DNA from: Darksidea phi
Lineage: Eukaryota; Ascomycota; Dothideomycetes; Pleosporales; Lentitheciaceae
Direction: 5' to 3'
Length of the DNA: 64,000 bases
NCBI GenBank assembly: GCA_030770425.1
Contig: JASJFT010000032.1
Location: 1 to 64,000 of the forward strand
This document shows, piece by piece, positions 1 through 13,497 of this stretch. Below the pieces are notes generated by a model that saw nothing but the letters and a program-made list of their open reading frames with translations, was not told the origin of the DNA and did no database searches. Numbering within the stretch: the first letter of the stretch is position 1; every line of letters starts with the position of its first letter. A program made the translations under genes and the position numbers.

Positions 1-124
1 TTCGCTAAGATATAGATTAACTAGATTATTATTATATAATATTAGATTACTAACTAAGCCCCTATCTTAGCTTCTAATCTTCTTAGGATACCTCGTATCC
101 TATAGTTCGTATAGGGTTATAATA
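1..124. repeat. Right end of a family C LTR (partial)
   Basis: The sequence from about 36 to 124 matches the right end of the 435-bp insertion at 33195-33629. They share a run of about 20 bases near 37 (attagattactaactaagc) and the terminus gggttataata. The left part lies outside the window. I cannot tell whether this is a solo LTR or one LTR of a complete element, because the DNA to its right is Plavaka-like rather than retroviral. Confidence 0.55.
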
Positions 125-129
125 ATTAC

Positions 130-265
130 CTATAGTTTACTTTTTCTAAAGAGTCTACTTATATTATTCTATAAAAAGGCTATTATTATATTATTATCTA
201 TAGTTTACTTTTTCTAGAAAGTCTACTTATATTATTCTATAAAAGGGCTATTATTATAGTCTTAT
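130..265. repeat. 68-bp tandem duplication
   Basis: Two adjacent near-identical copies start with ctatagtttactttttct at 130 and 198, a period of 68 bp. They lie between the LTR end and the transposase relic, so they could be subterminal repeats of the DNA transposon. No terminal inverted repeat was found to prove it. Confidence 0.6.
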
Positions 266-319
266 CTATATTAGGATTATATATTATTTATTATATTATC
301 TTTACTATCTATAATATAT

Positions 320-3300
320 CTACGTCCCTAACGTCGCCCTTTATAACGACTACTACTAATCTTCTCTTTAGTCTTAGTTCTAGTCTATATTCTCTTATTC
401 TTACTTTTCTTCTTTATTTTCTATTTCTAATACTACTTAAACGTCTTTATCGTCTTATCCCTATTAGATTCGAATAATAGAGAGTATAGCTAATTATATA
501 GTTTAAAATTAATATAGTTATTAATAAATATCTTTTTAAAACTCTTAATTAATAATATAATATATATACCTCTTTATATTATTAGTATAAAGAAGACTCG
601 TCTACTCTCTAAAGTTATCTTAGAAGTTAGTACTATTATATTATTCTCGGTTAGTTTAATTATACTATAGATTAGATATAGTCGTCCTTTATCTATTATC
701 TATAATCTATTTACTATAGCTTTAGTATATATCGTTCGTTTATATATATTATTCTTATTACCTATATCCTATATTATAAAGATTAGATTAATCTAACTAA
801 TAACTTTTTCGTATAGCCTCTATCTTAGATCTATAGAATATAGATCTATCTAAGTATTATAGTTAAACTTATTTATAATAATATAGTCCTTCTACTAATT
901 ATCTTTATATTCCTATAGCTAATAGTATACTAACTAACGTAATATAACCTCTATATCTATTAGATACTTTCTAGCTTTATACTAGTACTATATTAAAGAG
1001 TATATTTATATTATTATTTAATAAATCTAGATTAAATATTCTTTATATATAGATTCGTCTAATAGATTAATAGTAGCTATTAGTATTTAAGAGTTAATAA
1101 GGCGTCTTCTCTTATAACGAATAAAAACTATAAGGATATCGACTAAGTTAGTAATCCTAGATAGTACTATTACTCGTTAAACTATAATCTATTTACTATA
1201 TAGTTAGCCCGATTTTTATACCTTAGAATCTATCTACTATTTAATATTATATAATAGTAGTACCTTTAATAGAGTAGTAACGTATATATTATAAATTTAC
1301 TTTACTATACTAGATATAATAGTACTACTATCCGATATAAATTATACTTCTATAGAGAGTACTACTATTAAATAGCTATTTAGCTATTTAAGTTATAGTA
1401 GTAGGTCTTATTTATTAGTTAACTTATATACTTCCTTAAGAAGAAAACTATATAGTATTTCTCTATTTAGTCTAGTATTATAGCCGTCCGGACTTCCTCT
1501 TAATTAGATAAAATATCTCTAATAGATAAGACTATATAACTTTAAGAGGTTAAAATAACTAGTTAAAGTTATATCTTTTATATAGGGTTAAAAGGCTTCG
1601 AATATATACTTTAAGATATTAATATATCTAAATATATTATCTAAGTATAATAATATATTATTATTATATATTCGGTATTATATTATAGTAATAAAGTTAT
1701 ATACTACTTTAGTAAAATAGATAGTATATAGTTCTTTATTATATAGTATTAGTATTACTACTACTACTAGCTATTATATAATTACTCTCTATTTATCTCC
1801 TATCTACTAGGATATCTTACTAAAGTTAATATAAATAAATTATTATAGACTAGAATATTCTAGTACTATCTTAAATTAGTAGTCTAGTTATACTTTCCCT
1901 CTAATATTATTCGTTAGCCTTCTAGTACCCTTACGAGCTCGTTTTATTAGTATTATATTTCTTACTAACTATTATAACTATTTAACTATATATATAATAA
2001 GGCCCTTTAGTAGTTAATATAATATATCTATTAGTATACCCTTATATATATTAAAGTATAGGTATTTCTATATAAAATATATTATATTATAGATCTACTC
2101 GTTATTTATTTACTTAATTTTATTTCTACGTTACTTCTAAATTTAAGCTTATATATTACTATATATTCGTATTTCCTATAGTTTAAAGAGGAGATTATCT
2201 CTCTTCTCTAGTAGTATCTTATATATTATATAGTATCTATTATTTTTTACGCCTATAATAAGTATTTACTTCTAGTAGTCCATAATTATCTTATATAATA
2301 TAGAATAGTATTTTTAAACTTATTTATTAGTATAGTATATTAGTTTACTATCTATAGCGAGTTTCTTAAGAGCTAATATTAATTAGTATAGAATAAATAT
2401 ACTATTACGTATAGTACTATTTCGATTTAATTAGCTTATACTCTAGTAAATATACTATTATCTTATAATATACTTTAAACTTAATATCTTTATCTTTATA
2501 ATTAATAATTAGAATAAACTTTATTAGAATAATTCTATATTAATTACGCGCTCTTTAGATATCTCTATTAATATTTCTAATTATTAAATAGACTAGCTAG
2601 TATACGGTATCGCTATATAATATTATTATTAATATCTTATCTACTAATATTAGTACTAGAAGAATAGTCGAGCTAGATAGTAGTTTTCCTTATATATTCT
2701 ACTACTAATTTTCTATATTTAGCTCGTTATATATACGTACGTTATAAGATTTATTTTAAAATAAATAAATAGAAGTATACTATATATACTCCGCGAATAG
2801 TTAATATCTAATTAGAAATTATATAACCTTAGCTATATTATAGTATACTAGGTTATATATAGCTAGTAGTATATATTTAATATTTAATATAACCTTAAGC
2901 TTATCGATTATAAAACTATTATTATTAATACTAAAGAGTAGTCTTTCTAGTAGCTTAGACTATTACTTACTAGTCTTAAATAATAATTTATTATATAGTT
3001 CTAATAGTCGACTATCTTCTAATAGTCTATTTATATTATTCTTAGTATATTAGATCTTATATAACTAGAAGGTAAAGATATAATTAAACTATAACTAGAA
3101 TCTATATACTACGAAGTTATTTAGATTAACCCTATTTAGTTATTAGCTAGAGATAGTAGTTTATATTAGTCTATATACTCTTTATAACTATCTATAGCTC
3201 TAAAGCTTATATCTACTTCTATTATATTAATATATTTATATACTACTTTATAGAGTAATTATATAGAGGTTACTAATAATAGTTTATCTTCTTTATTTAC

Positions 3301-3650
3301 TCTTTATATATTATTTATATTTACTATTTAAGAAGCGCTTAAGAGTTAGTTATCTAGATATAGATTAGTTTAGAATCTATTATCTAACTCTATCTTAGTA
3401 GACTCGTTATTATTATACGTACTATTATCTAAGAGTTAGAATTACTAAAATATTTTAGTTCTACTATAGAATATAAATCTATTATCTCTATTCTTAGTCG
3501 ATATAACTAAAGTATTCGATAACTACTTTCTAATTATACTTTATTATATTAGGTATCTAACTATATTATTCTACTCTAGTATATATATTATAAGAATTAT
3601 TATTATAAGACTAGTCTAGATTAATCTTACCTTATATCTATAAGTAAAAA
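320..3650 (-). pseudogene. Plavaka-type DNA transposase relic
   Basis: Read on the - strand through stop codons, one frame keeps the order of conserved blocks of fungal Plavaka transposases (CACTA-like, KDZ-related). At about 2,560-2,730 the relic reads LNIEN, three stops where Trp is expected, NI, a stop, GKL, then VDK, VYLIIRNINRDI and RARN. This follows the family pattern of Asn-rich hinge, WWW, Q-K, SDK, PVYLTIGNI and K-D-I-R. At about 1,415-1,495 it reads GYNTRLNREILYSFLLKEVYK followed by TNK, the usual C-terminal GYNTE-LH-KE-Y-N block. The same frame continues to the right to about 3,600. Both ends are approximate. The tail at 320-420 is Lys/Arg-rich and may not belong. No start codon, TIR or TSD was found. 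The family call comes from remembered consensus, without a search. Confidence 0.55.
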
Positions 3651-5056
3651 GGTTACTAGATATTAACTATTTAATATTATTAACTAGGTACTTTCTATAT
3701 ACGTAGAGGTATTATCTTATTCCGTTATATAAGATAATCCTCCGTATATAGTACTAGTAGATAAGATTAGTTATAATAGTTAATACTATATAATAGATTT
3801 TATATATAATATAGAGAGTATATATAATTATAAAGATTATAATAGTATTAGTATAAGATATACTATATAATATAGTATAGAATATATAACTAGACTATTC
3901 TTAAAATCTTTTAGTATCTTATTATCTTTAGTTTAATACTATAAGTATAATAATATAGAAAGTAGTTTTATCGAATATAGTTTATAAATACTTAATATTA
4001 TACCCCTTAAACTTCTTCTTTATAAGGTATTATCTATACTAATTCTTATATAATATATATATCTCGTAGTCTAGTATTATTCTTAGATCGTAGTTAATAA
4101 AGCTATTCGTATTACTATATATACGACGACTTTAACTAATATATATCTATCTTTATTACCTTTACTTAATATTATACTTAATAGTATAATTTTATATATA
4201 TAATTTTTATACTTTAAAAGTTATATTTATAATAGTTTATTATTATATTAATATCTATTAGACTTTTACTACGAGTATAATATAAGAACTTATACCTACT
4301 ATATTATATAAGTACTTTACTATATTCTTATAGTAATAACGTAAAAAATTCTTTATACTTCTTCTTTCTATTCTTTACTATCTATACTATCTCTATAACT
4401 ATTTACGCTAATAATATTATTTCTTTTTAATATAGAGTCTTATTAATTACTATTATAATTATATTTTTAAGTACTTTTATTAAACTATTATATAATTTCT
4501 TTAACTATCTTACTACTTACTTTTCTATTATCTATCTATCTTACCTCCCCTCTATAGTAAGAAAAGTCGTTATACTACTATACCTATAGATACCTAAAGA
4601 ATAGAAAAAGATTTTAAAAAGTTTTACTAGATTTAATTATATAACTAAACTTAGTATACGGATACTATTTTAAATTATAAAGAAATACTTAGAGAAATTA
4701 ATTAGTCTTATAGTAGTTAAGATTAAGAAAACTTTTAGAATATTATATCTTATTATTAAGAATTATAGTAAGTCGGTAAAGAAGTATAAGACGTATAAGT
4801 ACCTTAAGTAACTAATAAAAAAAAAATTAAAAATTAGCTAATTAACTAATCTAACTATACTAACGTCTTTGGTAAAAACTTCTAGACTAGAGATTATCCT
4901 ACGTCGAATACTAAAGAACTTCTAAAGTAAGAGGTAGTACGTAGTATTATATTTATAGCTAAAGAAAAAGTCTAAAAGAAAACTAAGAAAGAAGATACTA
5001 AAGAGAGTAAAAAGGTTATTTAGTTTAAGTCTAGTTTATCGATAGCTATAGTTAAG
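3651..5056. other. Unclassified decayed DNA left of A1
   Basis: I recognise no domain here. From about 4,560 to 5,050 the + strand is purine-rich and could encode a Lys-rich C-terminal tail, such as that of a DNA transposase, but no motif supports this. TpG at 4870 is one of the few left. A1 was inserted at 5,057-5,061, so this sequence originally continued at 12,101. Confidence 0.4.
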
Positions 5057-5061
5057 TAAGA
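5057..5061. repeat. Left TSD of A1 (TAAGA)
   Basis: TAAGA directly precedes the LTR at 5,062 and is repeated exactly at 12,096-12,100 after the right LTR. A 5-bp duplication is typical of Ty3/gypsy integrases. The match shows that A1 is a single, unrearranged insertion. Confidence 0.9.
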
Positions 5062-5509
5062 TATTAACGGAGTTCGGACCTAATAGGTTATTTAGCCTCG
5101 TTTAGGGTTTATACTTAAGATAGAAATAAAAAAGTAAAAATAAGTAGATAATAGTTTAATTATATTAATAGGTAAGGATTAATCTAGATTTAAAATTAAC
5201 TATAAAAGAAAACTATCTAGAAGATTCGTAGTTATTATATATTAATTTAGTTTTCTTAGATTTATAAGATCTATAGCTCTATATTTTTATAGATCTACTA
5301 ATCTATAAATCTATAACTTTATAGATCTATATCTATTAAGTCTTATAAATCTATAGATCTATTATATAACTTCCTAGTAAAGCTATCTATACTAATTATT
5401 ATTTATACTATAGTTAAGGTTATTATATTCTATATTAGAGCTAGTAATAGGTTTAATCTTAGGTAGCTTCTTTTATTACTATCCTATAGTATATATTTAG
5501 TTCGTAATA
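5062..5509 (-). repeat. A1 left LTR (3' LTR)
   Basis: The LTR is 448 bp with termini TATTA and TAATA, and equals the right LTR in length. It belongs to the LTR subfamily shared with A2, which has long AGATCTATA-type runs near its middle. Confidence 0.92.
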
Positions 5510-5525
5510 CTATTTCCCCTTTCTA
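5510..5525 (-). other. A1 polypurine tract
   Basis: On the - strand, AAAGGGGAAATAG runs directly into the left LTR. This is the plus-strand DNA primer site of LTR elements. Equivalent tracts follow the left LTRs of A2 (13,949), A3 (17,341) and A4 (38,544). It supports transcription from right to left. Confidence 0.75.
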
Positions 5526-8500
5526 AACCTTTAGCTTAGAGGTTATTCTAGATCTAGTACTCGGCTATATTAGTATTAGCTTAGAATCTTCTTAAGTTAT
5601 ATCTTTCTTCCTCTATAGTTTCTTATAAAATTAAAGAATATCTTATACTTATTAATTATATTAGTTATAATAATTCTAAAATATTTCCTTATTCTTAGTA
5701 TAGTAGACTAGGGGTATCTTATATTATTTCTCTTAGTAAAAGTAAATACTATAAAGTCTATATTCGCGTAAACGTATATAATTCTTATTAGTCGTCTAGA
5801 ATTTCTATAACTAAGTATTTATTTTTAATAATAACTCGTATATATAGACTTATATATATTAGGGCGATTTATTAACTATTTATAAGAAAAACTTTAAGCT
5901 TAGTTATAAGTAGTAGAAGAGTATTATAAAGAACTACTTTATTATATAGTTAAGTTTAGTTAAGAGTTATCTAATATATAGGTAAAGGTTTAACGTCTAA
6001 AGAAATAGAAAGAGTTTCTTAATAAGAAGATAGCTAAGTAATCTTATACTCTTAAGGCTAAACTTAATACTAAGAAGATAGAGCTTTAATAGTTAGAGTA
6101 ATAAGAGAATCTAAAGGCCTCTTTAACTACTTTAAACGTTACTTATAATATTATAGATAATATTATTTCTTCTAGTCTATTAAGTATCTTATATTATACT
6201 ATAAATAGTATTAGTCTTCTTAACTTATTATAAGGCGAACTTACCTTATCTTTAGATTTCCTTTAGAATTATAGTTTTAGTACTCTATAAGCTTCTTAAG
6301 ATAATTAAGATTATCTTTAGATTCTTAGATTTATTTTTATAAGTTTTCTTTTTCGTCTATCCCTTACTATTTAATTAAATAGTAGTTTTTTCTATTTCTA
6401 ATATCGTTATTTAGGATTTCTTCTACTTTTTATTCTTTATTATCTTCTTTATATATATCTACTTTATATACTACTAGTTTAGTATTTTATAGTACTTTTT
6501 CTAGTAAACTAATATAGAATATAAGATAGATTTTTATTTATAGGAGTAATCTTAGTTAGTAATTTATAGATAAGACTTATTTCTTAATCTTATAGAGTTC
6601 GATCTTAGTATAGTCTAGTTTACTATTAGATTACTTACTTTTAATATTTTTTCTTAGTAATTATACCTTTTCTCCCTCTTTAAAAGTAGATACTTTCTTT
6701 TACTTCTTATTATAATACTTACTTATTTTATTTTAAAAGAATTCTATATCTTTCTTAAGCTATTAGTATATTTATAGAATAATTTTTACTATTTCTTCTT
6801 TATTCTAGCTATAAGACTAAAGTTACTTAGGTTCTTTATATATTCTTAATTTAATTTTATAGTTTATAAAGAAAGGTATTATCTTTATTATACTATATTA
6901 CGAACTATTATATATAAATTATACTATAAATAAAAGTATAATCTAATTATTCTAGTAGTAGTTTAGATAATATCTAAGGTATTACTCTACTATTTAATTT
7001 ATTCGCTTAATTAGTCTATCTATCTATAGATAATAGGTAGTTAATATACTATATTTTATTTCTAGTTTAGCTATAAGGGTCTACTAAAACTTTACTATAA
7101 ATTTAATATCTTTATTTAAAATAATTTTATCTAGTATTTTATATTTATTAAATATATATCTTAGTAGAATATAGGTAAGTTATTCTATAGTATTTCCCTT
7201 ATTTATATATAGAATAAAGTAAGCGTACTTTATAAACTTATCTACTACTATTAATATAATATTATAGGATACTTCTATTATTAGTTCCTTAGAATATAAT
7301 AATTACGTAATAAAGTCTATAATAATAATCTTCTATAATTCTTTTATATTTTCTATTAGTTATAGTATTCTATAGGGTACGTATCTAGTATACTTATTAT
7401 AATAATAGTCTATATATTCTAAAAGTATCTAAATAACTAACTATCTTATATATAGAAAATAGTATATTCTTATTAATTATTTAAGGGTTTTTTCTACTTC
7501 TTAGTATCTATATATTAGTACTTTATAGTATTATCTAATAAATTCTTTCTATATTATCTTAGGTATATAGGTTTTTTAGAATATATAAATAATTCTATTC
7601 TTCTCTTAGATTACTTTTTAAATTTCGTTTTATTTATTTATTACTTCTATAGTAGTTATACGAATCTATTAAGTCTATTTATTTCCTTCTAATTTAAGTA
7701 TTATCTCTTATATTTCTACTAATTTTAGATAGTTATAAGTAATCGTTTCGTCTAGTTATAATTTAAGAATAGCTATACTAGATTTTTTCGTCCTTTAGTA
7801 ATTAGGTCTCCTACTAAGCGTATCTACTTATTTATTTTCTAATCCTTTAGTATATACGATCTTAATATTATAGATTATAAGAGTTTATACCTATTATATC
7901 TATCTTCTAATTAGAGATTTATTTATTAAGAATCTTATTAGATTCTTATAATCTATATAAATTATAATAGGGTACTTAGATTCCTATAAATTAGATCTCT
8001 ATTCTTTTAGAACTTTAATAATTATTAATAACTCCTTATTATAAATATTATAGTTAAGTTTAGCTATTAATATTTTTTATAAGAAGTAGTATATTAGTTT
8101 AAGGTTATCTTTATTATCTTTCTATAGTAATACTACTCCTATTATATAGTCTAATATATTCGTTTTAATAATCGAGGGTTCTTTAGAGTTATATATCTTA
8201 ATTATAGATTTCTTAGTAAATTATTCTTTAATCTTCTTAAAGACCTATTAGTATTCTTCCTTCTATTTAAAGAATTAGTCTTTTTTTATAAGTTATATAA
8301 GTAGTATTATTATTATACTCTATTATAGTATTAATTTTTAATAGAAGTTATAGAATCCTAGGAATAATTATAGATCTTTAAGATTCTTAGATATTAACTA
8401 TTCTTTAACTTTCTTAATTTATTATAGGTCTACTTTAATTTCTCCTAGTTTAATAATAAATCCTAAAAACTCTATTTCTTATATATAGAATTTATATTTT

Positions 8501-10400
8501 TATAGATAAAGGTATATTTATATCTTCTTAAGCGCCTATAGAACCTTCTTTATATATTCTTTATATTCTTTTTCTATTTTAAAGTAGATTAGAATATTAT
8601 TAAGGTATATTATTATAAATTAGTTAAGATAGTTTTATAAAATATTATTAATTCGTTCTTAAAATATCGCGGGTACGTTAGTAAGTCTAAAGGGTATTAC
8701 TTAGTATTTATATAGTCCTTTCTTAGTTTAGAAAGCTATTTTCTATTCTTTACCTTTCTTAATTCTAATCTAATAATACGCGTTTTAGATATCTAGTTAT
8801 ATAAACTATTTAGCTTTTCTTAATTAATCTTATATTTCTAATATTAGAAATAAGGAGTATTAGTTCTTAATTATAATATTATTAAGCGTTTAGTAATTAA
8901 TATATAATTATAGTTCTATAATATCTTTCTTAGATATAAAGAGAACTAGATATTCTATAGATAAGTTTAAGTATTAAATATATCTTTTTATAAGATTATC
9001 TTCGAGGTACTTTATTATAATCTTTTTCTCTTCTTTAGTTAACTTATAGATTAGTCTAAATTCTAGAGTTTTCCCTTCTTATAATAGAATTACGTAGTCC
9101 TAAGACTAGTATTAGGGTAGGTTTTTCTCTAGTTCTATAAATAATTCCTTCTATTTTTTATATTATTCTAGAATATTATCGTTTTCTTCTTAAGTCGCGC
9201 CTAGATTCTATTATAGAAATAATACCTATTAATTTATCTATTAAATCTAAGGATTAGCTTCTTATAGCTATAATATTCTTAAGATTATATTCTAGTTATC
9301 TAATATCTTAATTACGTCGAGTATTTCGCTTTCTTTCTCCTATATCTATAGGCTAAGTTTACCTTTAGTTTTATATATTATAGGTTTATTAAAGGGTTCT
9401 CCTTTAATAGTATATATAATACTAAGATATTATTTTTTCTATTAAGAGATTCTCTTTCGTTAGATAAAGTCCTTACTAATAAAGTTTTAAGTAGCTCTAC
9501 TATTAATTAGAGTAGTAATCTTTTTTTCTTAATAGGTCCCTTAGAGGTAGATATAGTCCTATCCTTTAGTTTCTTAAATCCTTATTTTCTTCGGCTAGTA
9601 TTTTATATTAATCTTAGTTTATATATACTTTAGATATTTATTTTCTAGATATTTATATTATAATCTTCCTAGAATATAGTTTAATAGTAAAAGTAGTCCT
9701 AGTATAATTCTAATATATTCCTTTTATTATTAATTCTTAAATCGTTACTATCTATATATTACTTTTAGGGTAATTACTTAAGTAATTCTTTTATTATAAT
9801 TTTTTACTAGATAGTAATTATTTTTTTATTTTACTTTCTTATAGAGTTTATATTCCCTTTATATATATAAGATCTATACGATCTTAAAGTATATTAGATA
9901 TTTTATTTTATACTATAGATTATCCTCTAGATTAATCTTATATCTCTAATTATTATATTTTATAAAGATTATTCGTATAGGAATCTATTATTTAATTACT
10001 ATATACTATAGTTATTCTTTATTAACTATCTTTATAATATACTATATCTCTTTCTAAGTTTCTTAGTTAGGTATAAGATCTATAATAATAAAGTTCTATT
10101 TAACCTATTATTTAAAATCTTTAAATAGTTAGTATATTAGGTAAGATCTAGACTATTCTTTATAAATTTCCTATATTATTAAGAATATTATAGTTTTCTC
10201 TATAAATTATAAGGTTCGAGTATAAATTATATTAAGTTTTAGTACTAGTCCTATTTCTTCTTTAGATAGTCGAATTATCTATAGATATTTAGTATTCTTA
10301 TATATTATAACTAGATTTTTATCTTCTAATTCTAAGAACTTATTACTATTATTAACTATTTATAACGACGTATTTAGGGCGTTATTAAAGTCTTTCTACT
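5526..10400 (-). pseudogene. A1 pol relic: RT, RNase H, integrase, chromodomain
   Basis: Read on the - strand through stops. The RT active site at 8,596-8,607 is YLNN followed by ILIYF, where the family has YLDD: both Asp codons followed a T and became Asn. Farther left, an FKEG-KVYLL stretch near 6,680 and a K-IGPYKIK stretch near 6,600 are the GPY/F region of chromovirus integrases, followed by IYPIFYISLLEK near 6,510. A chromodomain lies at about 6,290-6,435 (KVEEILNND, then NYYLIK, two stops in place of Trp, and EN-L). About 850 bp between the chromodomain and the PPT shows no domain. Boundaries between protease, RT and integrase are approximate. Confidence 0.82.
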
Positions 10401-11647
10401 CCGTAGATAAGTCTTCTTTAGATACTTCTTCTTATACTTCTAGTAAGAACGAAACTCTTCTCTAAGACTCCTAAGTTATAACTACTTACTATTTCTATAA
10501 CTAATAGCTAGTATTTAACTTAGTTTTATAGTATATTTTATACTAGTCGTATATATAAGTCGTCTAATATATAGTATTATATTCTTATATTATAGCTACT
10601 TTATCTTTTTTACTTTACTAAGTATATTAGGGTTTTTCTTTCTTTAGACCTATTCTATAGTCTTTTACTAAGTATTCTTACTTCTCGTATTTAAAGTATA
10701 CTCGTTTTTTATAGAGCTCTTATTTCTTAGAATTCTATTTTTCTTTTTTAGGTTTTAGACTAGCCCCTAGAACTATTACTTCTAATCTATAGTATTTTTC
10801 TTTTTTTTTTTTTATAGAATCTAATCTTTCCCTTTCTTTCTAGATTCTAGAGATAGAGGTTATCGTTAATCTTAATAGCTTATTTAATTAGTTCTTTTAT
10901 AATTTAGGGTCGTTCTATTTAAATTATTTTATAATAGATATAGTTCTTTAGTCCCTCGTAATATTATAATATAAGGGCTACCTCTTCTTATTAGATTTTT
11001 ATAGTAAGTTATTTAAACTTAGATATATAAGTTATAGTAGATTTCGTTTATTTAAGACGTATAATTTTTTATTCTATTAATCTTTCTAAATTAATATTTT
11101 TAAAGGTAATAATATATAACTTATTCTTAAAGTACTTATAACTTAAGAAGATAGCCTTTATCTTATTACTTTACTAAACCTCTAGTAGTTATAGTTATTC
11201 GTTTAAATACGTTTTAAACTAAGTAATAGCTTTCCCTATAAACTAAGCTACTATAAATAATACTTTATTACTTTTAATAGATAGTTTTATTCTATTAAGG
11301 TCGAGATAAATCGCTATATTAGTTAGGAATTCTCTAAGCTTTAATCTTATTCTATTAAACTTCTCTAGTTCTCTAAGCTTTAATAGTTTACTTATATATT
11401 TTTAAAGTTAAGTAGTTAACTTTATAAGTTAAACTTTTAATATATCCTTCCTCTTCTTAAATATATACTAATTCTTAATAATTCTTTTAAAGTTTTCCGT
11501 AGTTATACTATCTTCTAGGGAATTAAATTCCTAATAGCTTTCTACCTCTAAGGGTTCGACCTAAGTTAACGACTATATTATTTTACTTTATTAAGTTCCT
11601 TCTTCTACTATCGTAGTTAGCTATTCCTATCTACTAGATAGTTAAGG
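10401..11647 (-). pseudogene. A1 gag relic with zinc knuckle
   Basis: The gag region follows the right LTR in the - direction. At 10,657-10,698 it holds YFKYEK*EYLVKDY. This is a retroviral CX2CX4HX4C zinc knuckle in which all four metal ligands are now Tyr, as expected when TGT/TGC (Cys) and CAT/CAC (His) lose their CA or TG to RIP. The same relic is at 21,064-21,105 in A2 and 43,670-43,711 in A4. N-terminal gag is too decayed to delimit, and no start codon exists. Confidence 0.75.
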
Positions 11648-12095
11648 TATTAATAAGGTCTAGGTCTAATAGGTTATTTAGTCTCGTTTAGGGTTTATAC
11701 TTAAGATAAGAATAAAGAAGTAAAAATAAATAGATAATAGTTTAATTATATTAATAGATAAGGATTAATCTAGATTTAAAATTAACTATAAAAGAAAACT
11801 ATCTAGAAGATTTATAGTTATTATATATTAATTTAGTTTTCTTAGATTTATAGGATTTATAGCTCTACGTTCCTATAGATCTACTAATCTATAGATCTAT
11901 AGCTCTATAAATCTATATCTACTAAGTCTTATAAATCTATAGATCTATTATATAACTTCCTAGTAAAGCTATTCGTACTAATTATTATTTATACTATAGT
12001 TAAGGTCGTCGTATTCTATATTAGAGCTAGTAATAGGTTTAATCTTAGATAGCTCCTCTTATTACTATTCTATAGTATATATTTGGTTTATAATA
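11648..12095 (-). repeat. A1 right LTR (5' LTR)
   Basis: This 448-bp LTR carries the same termini as its partner at 5,062. A TpG at 12,084 (tttgg) is an A-to-G difference from the other copies, so it arose after RIP. Confidence 0.92.
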
Positions 12096-12100
12096 TAAGA
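12096..12100. repeat. Right TSD of A1 (TAAGA)
   Basis: This is an exact duplicate of 5,057-5,061 and closes the A1 insertion. Confidence 0.9.
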
Positions 12101-13492
12101 ATTAGTTCTATATAATAATTACTATCTTCTTACTTAATCGATTAAGTTCCTTATAATCTTTAATATCTAGTTTATTAACTTATATACTAATAGTACTATT
12201 ATAAGAGTACCTTTTATCTAGTTTTCTAACCTAAATAATATACCTCTAGGCCTAGATATATATATAGACGGCGGTAATTTCTCTACTAAGGTATTAACTA
12301 AGATACTTCTAGAATACTTAGAGGTAGATAATAAATTTACTTAGATCTAGAACTATAAAGTTCTAATTATTACTTATAATAGTATTAAAATTAACGATAA
12401 TATAACCTTTATAACTAAAATTAATAACTTTATTAATAAACTATACGACTATTATAATCTATATATTATAGTTTTACTAGGTAAAGCTACTAGTATAAAA
12501 AAGGATAAGAAGTTCTATTTAATAACTTTATTCTATACTTTAGCTAATAGTATAGTATATAGATTCTAGCGGCGCTTAAGGTAGTAGATTTAAAATAAAT
12601 CTTAATAGTAGTAAGGAGTTCTATTTAATAACTCTATTCTATACTTTAGCTAATAGTATAGTATTATAGACGGCGCTTAAAATAGTAAAAATAAAATAGA
12701 TATTAATAGTAGTAAGGAGTCCTATCTAATAACTCTATTCTATACTTTAGCTAATAGTATAGTATTATAGACGGCGCTTAGAATAGTAAAGAGGAATTTA
12801 TTAATTATAGTAAGAAGTTATATCTAATAAGTTTATTTTATACTCTAGCTAATAGTATATTATATATAGTCCTTAAAAATACTCTAACTAAAGAAGAAGA
12901 GAATAAGTTACTATTATATTAGATATTAGTAAAGTATAGTTTAATAGTAAAGATACCTATAACGTCTATAAAGAAACTAAGACTATAGTAAATACTTAAG
13001 AATAGAAATTCTCGTTCTACCTAAATTATAGTACTATAAAGTAAATAAAAATCTCGTATAGTAGCTAAGATACTTAATAAACTTAAAGAAAAAAAGATCG
13101 ACGTAATATTAATAAAAGATAGTAGAAATTATAAGTATAGGTCTAAGGAATTAGATTCCTCCTATAATAATCTCTATAGGTAGGATTACTTATTTATAGA
13201 GAGAGGTATTAGAATAAAAGAAAAGTAAAGGGTAGAATAAATAGTAAAAAGATTAGATTAGAGAAGAGGGATAGTATATATATATTATATAATATAAGAA
13301 ATCTAATAAGATATAATAACTTAAATATTATTTTAAGTTTATATAATAGGTAGATAGTAAGTATTATACTATAATCTAGTATAAGGTAAAGTTATATATA
13401 ATACTATATAAATAATCTAACTAATATATATTATATCTAATCCTACTATAATTTATACTATTTTATAGAATATATTCTTTATTAAGATTAAG
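12101..13492. other. Unclassified decayed DNA between A1 and A2
   Basis: This was once contiguous with the DNA left of 5,057. From about 12,250 the + strand has a fairly open frame leading into repeats of about 100 bp (listed separately). From 12,860 to 13,250 it is purine-rich, and from about 13,300 it is a low-complexity AT run. I recognise no domain. Confidence 0.4.
12505..12850. repeat. Direct repeats of about 100 bp, four copies
   Basis: The anchor ttctatactttagctaatag recurs at 12,531, 12,637, 12,738 and (weaker) 12,837, with spacings of 106, 101 and 99 bp. The same unit, more diverged, forms the array at 52,800-53,260. Spacing close to 99 bp would suit a 33-residue protein repeat. On the - strand one frame gives ELLNRTP-like blocks with a faint resemblance to ankyrin repeats, but the + strand frame is about equally open, so I assign no function. 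Confidence 0.7.
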
Positions 13493-13497
13493 ACTAG
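13493..13497. repeat. Left TSD of A2 (ACTAG)
   Basis: ACTAG precedes the LTR at 13,498. The sequence after the LTR ending at 22,504 is GCTAG, one transition different. Together with the LTR relationship, this supports 13,498 and 22,504 as the two ends of one insertion. Confidence 0.65.

Larger units (their letters stand above)
5062..12095 (-). mobile_element. A1: complete chromodomain Ty3/gypsy LTR element, RIP-killed
   Basis: This 7,034-bp element has two 448-bp LTRs and a perfect 5-bp TSD. LTR tips are now TATTA...TAATA, which is TGTTA...TAACA before RIP. Coding order on the - strand from the right LTR is gag with zinc knuckle, protease/RT, RNase H, integrase, GPY region and chromodomain. 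A polypurine tract abuts the left LTR, which fixes the transcription direction. Sister copies A2, A3 and A4 lie in this window. All frames are broken by TAA/TAG and there is no start codon. Confidence 0.92.

Noticed and set aside
4560..5056. C-terminus of a pogo/Tc1-type transposase
   Set aside because: The stretch is only Lys-rich and purine-rich; no DDE motif or HTH was found to support a family.
10795..10815. Poly-T run as a terminator or poly(A) tail of a retroposon
   Set aside because: It falls inside the A1 gag relic and corresponds to a Lys-rich tract on the coding strand, present also in A2 and A4.
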